Below are positions 1 to 5,010 of a stretch of 5,010 nucleotides of DNA, one piece after another (position 1 is the first letter of the stretch; each line of letters begins with the position of its first letter). The position numbers and the translations under genes were made by a program. Source of the DNA: Pseudomonadota bacterium (GTDB lineage: Bacteria > Pseudomonadota > Alphaproteobacteria > Parvibaculales > Parvibaculaceae); the NCBI GenBank assembly GCA_021780275.1, contig JAJXZC010000365.1, forward strand, positions 1-5,010, in the 5' to 3' direction. The notes beneath the pieces are model-generated. The model searched no databases, was not told the origin of the DNA, and saw nothing but the letters and a program-made list of their open reading frames with translations.

Positions 1-366
1 GTCGCGCAGCGCTTTTTCGCCGTAATAGGCCTCGCGGCGCTTCACCAGCGGATCATCCTCGACATGCTTGGCCTTGGCCGCGCTGGCGACGATGCGCCGG
101 TCGATCAACATGCCGAGCAGGTACTGGAAGCGAACCTCTTCAGGCAGCTGGGCAAGCGCCTGCCCCATCTCCTCGTCGGCCAGCGCGACGTCAGAGAGCT
201 TGATCTCCGAACCGTTCACCTTGGCGACGACCTCGTCCGCGCTGGCGGCGGCGGCCGGTGCTGCGTCGGCGGCGAAGGCGGCCGGCACGGCCACGGGGGA
301 CGCGAGCCCTCCGGCGATCCCCAAGACAAGCAGGCAGGCGGGAGCAAGACTTGAGGCTAGACGCAT
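1..366 (-). CDS. SurA/PpiC-type periplasmic peptidyl-prolyl isomerase, N-terminal part (cut by window edge)
   Basis: The reading frame is open from an ATG at 366 to the left edge, giving 122 codons with no stop. Residues 1-33 look like a Sec signal peptide: a short basic start (MR), a hydrophobic stretch around residues 7-30, and an AFA-A-D cleavage context near residues 31-34. Cys11 lies inside the hydrophobic core and is not a convincing lipobox. The mature part is Ala-rich (35-43) and then reads DEVVAKVNGSEIKLSDV (44-60), the typical opening of SurA/PpiC-family chaperones, followed by helices rich in Gln, Leu, Glu and Arg (about 63-122) as in the SurA N-terminal domain. The rotamase (parvulin) domain would lie beyond the window, so enzyme activity is inferred from the family. 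The start is supported by AGGA on the minus strand (375-378), 8 bases upstream of ATG. It is divergent from secA. A non-catalytic SurA_N-type chaperone remains possible. Confidence 0.85.
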   Translation of the reverse strand, partial: MRLASSLAPACLLVLGIAGGLASPVAVPAAFAADAAPAAAASADEVVAKVNGSEIKLSDVALADEEMGQALAQLPEEVRFQYLLGMLIDRRIVASAAKAKHVEDDPLVKRREAYYGEKALRD

Positions 367-534
367 GATGGCATTCCTGTGACGGGGCCCCGATGACCCC
401 TTGCATGGTTTGGGTGCTGCACCGGCTCGGACGGGGCGGCTTGAGCGGCGCCATGATGACGACGCGAAGGGCGGCGCACAAGAACCAGTTGCATTAAGAA
501 ATTCATATAGTTGAACGGCAGGAATTGGGGCTTT

Positions 535-550
535 CCCGCCTTCCGGCGGG
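535..550. repeat. Perfect 6-bp GC hairpin CCCGCC-TTCC-GGCGGG
   Basis: CCCGCC (535-540) and GGCGGG (545-550) are exact inverted repeats around a TTCC loop. The hairpin lies about 23 bases upstream of the candidate secA -35 box. Neither strand has a T-run after it, so it is not a normal intrinsic terminator. It may be chance in GC-rich DNA or a protein-binding palindrome. Confidence 0.4.
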
Positions 551-572
551 GCCAACATTAACCTGCCTTACA

Positions 573-601
573 TTGACAAGGTACGGGCTCCACCTTACAT
601 C
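573..601 (+). promoter_or_regulatory. Candidate sigma-70 promoter for secA
   Basis: A perfect TTGACA -35 hexamer is at 573-578. With a 17-base spacer the -10 position is TACATC (596-601), and with 16 bases it is TTACAT (595-600). Each matches TATAAT at only three positions, but alphaproteobacterial housekeeping promoters often have a strong TTGAC and a loose -10. Transcription would begin near 607, giving a leader of roughly 175 bases. The octamer CCTTACAT occurs twice, at 566-573 and 593-600, so one copy overlaps the start of the -35 and the other the -10. No transcript evidence is available. Confidence 0.4.
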
Positions 602-655
602 TCGACAGGTCTTTTCGACTGCGGTTTTTCCTCCTCGACCAGCCCGCAGAGCGGC

Positions 656-783
656 ATGTCGCCCGCCCCCGACATGCGGAAGGGGTCGGGGGCGTCCCGG
701 AAGACAGGCCCGAACGGGCGACAGGAACAGGTCCGCCGCGGAGTCCTCGGGCGTCCGCGCGGACTCGCAAGGGATTTGGACTG

Positions 784-784
<1 letters not shown>
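656..784 (+). CDS. Possible 42-codon leader reading frame overlapping the secA start
   Basis: An ATG at 656 opens a 42-codon frame whose TGA stop (782-784) shares its last base with the secA ATG (784-786), giving the TGATG arrangement typical of translational coupling. The predicted peptide is strongly basic, with many Arg and Lys, and ends [10 protein letters not shown]. It has no signal peptide or membrane segment. It lacks the RAPP/RAPG-type or SecM-like arrest motifs that I know from leaders of Sec-pathway genes. A second in-frame ATG at 674 lies in the loop of the 664-694 hairpin. No good Shine-Dalgarno precedes 656, while secA has its own. The frame is also open upstream of 656, as is common in GC-rich DNA. 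It may simply be untranslated leader, and I keep it because of the exact stop-start overlap. Confidence 0.2.
664..694 (+). promoter_or_regulatory. Strong 10-bp hairpin in the secA leader
   Basis: CGCCCCCGAC (664-673) and GTCGGGGGCG (685-694) are exact inverted repeats around an 11-base purine-rich loop (674-684). The RNA hairpin would be very stable and would sit about 90 bases ahead of the secA start. There is no U-run after it, so a terminator is unlikely. It is too far upstream to cover the secA ribosome site directly. Regulation or mRNA stabilisation is inference. Confidence 0.5.
731..766 (+). promoter_or_regulatory. Overlapping, mutually exclusive stems just before the secA ribosome site
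   Basis: Several inverted repeats compete here. GAGTCC (741-746) pairs with GGACTC (761-766). GTCCGC (731-736) pairs with GCGGAC (759-764). TCCGC (732-736) could pair with GCGGA (738-742) only with an impossible one-base loop, so that one matters as a DNA palindrome. GTCCGCGCGGAC (753-764) is itself a 12-base palindrome. The first two stems share 759-766 and cannot form together. The last possible stem ends three bases before the AAGGGA of secA, so structure could affect translation. The pattern may instead reflect base composition. Confidence 0.3.
769..774 (+). promoter_or_regulatory. secA ribosome binding site
   Basis: AAGGGA lies 9 bases upstream of the ATG at 784 and matches part of the Shine-Dalgarno consensus. 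It supports this start, which also gives the N-terminus expected for SecA ([14 protein letters not shown]). Confidence 0.6.
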
Positions 785-3507
<2,723 letters not shown>

Positions 3508-3514
3508 ACGAAAT

Positions 3515-3537
3515 CGGGGGCTCTTCATGGGCCCCCG
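3515..3537. terminator. Hairpin between convergent secA and the kinase-like gene
   Basis: CGGGGGC (3515-3521) pairs exactly with GCCCCCG (3531-3537). A T-G wobble and a C-G pair can extend the stem to 9 bp with a 5-base loop (3524-3528). It begins 8 bases after the secA stop. On the plus strand no T-run follows (TCGACCGCC), so termination of secA would be weak or need other factors. On the minus strand it is followed by ATTTCGTT, somewhat more terminator-like, and it starts 9 bases past the kinase-like gene's stop. It probably serves as a shared bidirectional terminator. Confidence 0.6.
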
Positions 3538-3546
3538 TCGACCGCC

Positions 3547-4329
3547 TCAATGGAGGGGTGCCGCAATCTTGTCCGCGGCGTTTTTCACCGACAGATCGAA
3601 GTTGATAACGTCCATTTCGATGTAAGTGACGTCATGAGCAGGCGCCATGTCGCGAAGCTTCCGGCTGTCCTCGATCATTTCGGCCGCCCGCGCCTGCAGG
3701 TCGCGCCAACGCTGGCTCTTTAGCGTCCAGCATTTGCCCGTCTCCTGATACTTCCGCAACGCCGTCACCTTCGCGTCCACGGCAACATCCGCATTGCCGA
3801 CCACGAAGCATTTGATTTTGTGCCGGCCCGCCAGGCCGCCGCAGAAGTCGAGCGATATATTTCTCAGGTCGCTGCTGCGGCCGCGATTGACGTAGATCAG
3901 GTCGTCACCTTCGACGACGAGCCCTTTGGGGAACCGCTTGAACAATTCATCGAGGATGAACCGCCGCATCTCGTCGCGCAGGCTGTCGTCGTCGACCTCG
4001 TGGTAAATGTCGCGGAGCTGATCGAGCGAAATGAAAATGAACCCATGCTGGCGTGCCAGCACGTCCGAGATGAGCGTTTTGCCGGTCCGCGGCCAACCCG
4101 TGATGACGCAGGACGCACGCTCGCCCTCGCCCTTTACGGGCAGCCCGTCGACACAGTCGCGCAGGACCTCGAAGACCCGGTCCCGCGCCTGCGGGCCCTC
4201 CCTACGCAGAATGTCCTGAATCTTGTGCGCCGCCGCATCAATGGATGCCGTGATCGCTTGCTGACCGTCCAGCAAGGACCCCAAACCCGCCCGGTAAATA
4301 GCGAAATATAGCTTCCGCAGGCTGCCCAT
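3547..4329 (-). CDS. P-loop kinase-like NTPase of unknown substrate
   Basis: This 260-residue protein has a clear nucleotide-binding loop. A beta strand (SCVIT) leads into Walker A GWPRTGKT at 78-85. IFISLDQLRDIYHEV (98-112) follows, resembling the second strand and Asp/Arg substrate-side motif of small P-loop kinases (D103, R106). The strand GLVVEGDD (136-143) has an acidic Walker B-like end (E140, D142, D143). A further strand KCFVVGNADV (174-183) precedes a helical, Arg/Lys-rich segment (184-226) that could form the lid. This order resembles zeta-toxin/AAA_33-type and other small-molecule kinases, but no substrate motif identifies it. Residues 1-60 form a helical N-terminal extension. There is no signal peptide or clear membrane segment, so it is probably cytoplasmic. 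The start is well fixed: an in-frame TGA lies four codons upstream (4339-4341), and only a weak G-rich ribosome site precedes the ATG. No antitoxin-like neighbour is visible. Confidence 0.85.
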   Translation of the reverse strand: MGSLRKLYFAIYRAGLGSLLDGQQAITASIDAAAHKIQDILRREGPQARDRVFEVLRDCVDGLPVKGEGERASCVITGWPRTGKTLISDVLARQHGFIFISLDQLRDIYHEVDDDSLRDEMRRFILDELFKRFPKGLVVEGDDLIYVNRGRSSDLRNISLDFCGGLAGRHKIKCFVVGNADVAVDAKVTALRKYQETGKCWTLKSQRWRDLQARAAEMIEDSRKLRDMAPAHDVTYIEMDVINFDLSVKNAADKIAAPLH

Positions 4330-4493
4330 TTTGCCCCGTCACCGCCCCAGTGATCACCGTTCTCGCTATGCCCGCCTTCACTTTTTTCTTTTCGCACTCG
4401 CGAACCAATAGCAATAACGGTGTCATGGCGCACGTAAAATCGGGAAAATTTGCGTTTCTCGCGCCGCGCCGCAATGAGGGCGCCGACGAAATG

Positions 4494-4524
4494 CAAAACG
4501 GCCGCCCTGAATGGGGCGGCCGTT
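4494..4524 (-). terminator. Intrinsic terminator of the MFS transporter gene
   Basis: AACGGCCGCCC (4497-4507) pairs with GGGCGGCCGTT (4514-4524), a perfect 11-bp stem closed by one T-G wobble and a four-base loop (4509-4512). Read on the minus strand, the GC-rich stem runs straight into TTTTGCATTT, the expected U-rich tail. It lies 38 bases beyond the transporter stop. On the plus strand no T-run follows, so it acts in one direction. It separates the transporter from the kinase-like gene transcriptionally. A weaker 5-bp hairpin, GCGGG/CCCGC (4536-4540 and 4548-4552), sits between it and the stop codon. The rest of 4330-4493 must hold the kinase-like gene's promoter, and I see no convincing one. 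The best hint is TGCTATTGG on the minus strand near 4405-4413, without a -35. Confidence 0.85.
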
Positions 4525-4561
4525 GAGACGAAATTGCGGGTGGAGCGCCCGCCTTACAAGG

Positions 4562-5010
4562 TCAGTTCGCGGTGAGCTTCTCGATATCCGCCTGATAGGT
4601 CTTGCCCGCCCAGTAGTAGTGGACGGCCGCCCAGACGCCGATGAAGGACGTTCCAAACAGCGCCCAGCGCAGGCTTTCCTGACCGAAGTGAGGCGCAAGC
4701 AGATCGCTCAGGAGCCCGACCGTCAGCGGCCCGAAGCCCAACGCGATGAAATTCAACACGAAGAGCATGACGGCAGAGGCAAGCGCCCGCATGTGAAGCG
4801 GCGTGAGGCTCTGGATCATCGCAAAGCTCGGCCCGAGATAGAAAGCGCCGAGGATCGACGAAACAATATAAACTGGGATCATCAGCTTCAGATCGGACGA
4901 CATGTAGAAGACGATGAAGAGCGGCATGCCGACGATCTTCGCTACAGCGATGACCCATACGTTCCACCGCATGTCGCGCTTGGAAAGGCGATCCGCGAGG
5001 AAGCCTCCGA
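4562..5010 (-). CDS. Major facilitator superfamily transporter, C-terminal part (cut by window edge)
   Basis: About 149 C-terminal residues are visible. The frame enters from the right edge and ends at TGA (4562-4564). The first visible residues, GGFLADRLSKRDMRW, match the MFS motif A-type cytoplasmic loop (G-x-x-x-D-R-x-x-x-R) as it occurs between helices 8 and 9. Four hydrophobic segments follow, fitting helices 9-12: VWVIAVAKIVGMPLFIVFYM, then LMIPVYIVSSILGAFYLGP, then a segment containing SAVMLFVLNFIALGFGPL, and finally LFGTSFIGVWAAVHYYWAG. The stretch SLTPLHMRALASAV and the GFGPLTVGLLSD segment resemble Spinster-like MFS proteins common in alphaproteobacteria, but the substrate cannot be read from this fragment. 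The tail after helix 12 is short and charged (KTYQADIEKLTAN). The ATG at 4972 is internal, because the frame stays open with the motif A loop upstream of it. A terminator follows the gene. Confidence 0.9.
   Translation of the reverse strand, partial: GGFLADRLSKRDMRWNVWVIAVAKIVGMPLFIVFYMSSDLKLMIPVYIVSSILGAFYLGPSFAMIQSLTPLHMRALASAVMLFVLNFIALGFGPLTVGLLSDLLAPHFGQESLRWALFGTSFIGVWAAVHYYWAGKTYQADIEKLTAN

Larger units (their letters stand above)
367..783. other. Divergent intergenic region between the isomerase gene and secA
   Basis: This 417-base gap separates two diverging genes and should hold both promoters. On the secA side it has a candidate promoter and a hairpin-rich leader, listed separately. 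On the isomerase side the clearest signal is CTATAT on the minus strand (505-510), which resembles an alphaproteobacterial -10 box in a locally AT-rich patch (about 488-516). No good -35 sits 16-18 bases upstream of it, so I do not call a promoter. Two perfect palindromes lie near the isomerase start: CGGGGCCCCG (383-392) and GGTGCTGCACC (413-423). Either could be an operator, but short GC palindromes are common in DNA of this composition. Apart from the leader frame at 656-784, no reading frame here looks protein-coding. Confidence 0.6.

Noticed and set aside
191..481. Minus-strand frame overlapping the isomerase start in another register
   Set aside because: The isomerase frame has a signal peptide, a ribosome site and a family signature; this one has none.
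3820..4311. 163-codon plus-strand reading frame opposite the kinase-like gene
   Set aside because: The opposite strand carries a clear Walker A protein with a fixed start, and the plus-strand translation is a low-complexity shadow.
4350..4357. GTGATCAC palindrome upstream of the kinase-like gene
   Set aside because: At eight bases and alone it is too short to support an operator call.
4562..4972. ATG at 4972 as the true start of a 136-residue protein
   Set aside because: The frame continues upstream with an MFS motif A loop (GGFLADRLSKRD), so the ATG is internal to a longer transporter.

Overview
The window looks like ordinary chromosomal DNA of a GC-rich alphaproteobacterium. The main reason is the complete SecA protein, whose N-terminus, Walker A context ([11 protein letters not shown]) and C-terminal zinc tail read like alphaproteobacterial SecA. 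A Hyphomicrobiales or Parvibaculum-like lineage is possible, but that is an impression and I could not test it. There are no RNA genes, insertion sequences, CRISPR arrays or signs of recent transfer.

Layout. Positions 1-366 (minus strand) hold the first 122 codons of a secreted SurA/PpiC-type peptidyl-prolyl isomerase. It is cut by the left edge, so its catalytic domain is not visible. Positions 367-783 are a 417-base divergent intergenic region. It carries a candidate sigma-70 promoter for secA (-35 TTGACA at 573-578) and a GC-rich, hairpin-laden secA leader. That leader includes a perfect 10-bp stem and a 42-codon reading frame whose stop overlaps the secA start as TGATG. Positions 784-3507 (plus strand) are secA, intact at 907 codons. 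A 39-base gap with one GC-rich hairpin separates it from a convergent 260-codon P-loop kinase-like gene of unknown substrate (3547-4329, minus strand). Positions 4330-4561 are intergenic and contain a strong intrinsic terminator at 4494-4524. That terminator ends the gene entering from the right edge, the C-terminal part of a major facilitator superfamily transporter (4562-5010, minus strand).

How the genes relate. The isomerase and secA form a divergent pair with related jobs: SecA drives unfolded proteins through SecYEG, and a SurA/PpiC-type protein would help them fold in the periplasm. The kinase-like gene and the transporter appear to be separate transcription units with no visible link to secretion. 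No clear new system was found. The two places most worth a second look are the structured secA leader with its overlapping small reading frame, and the unassigned P-loop kinase-like protein.
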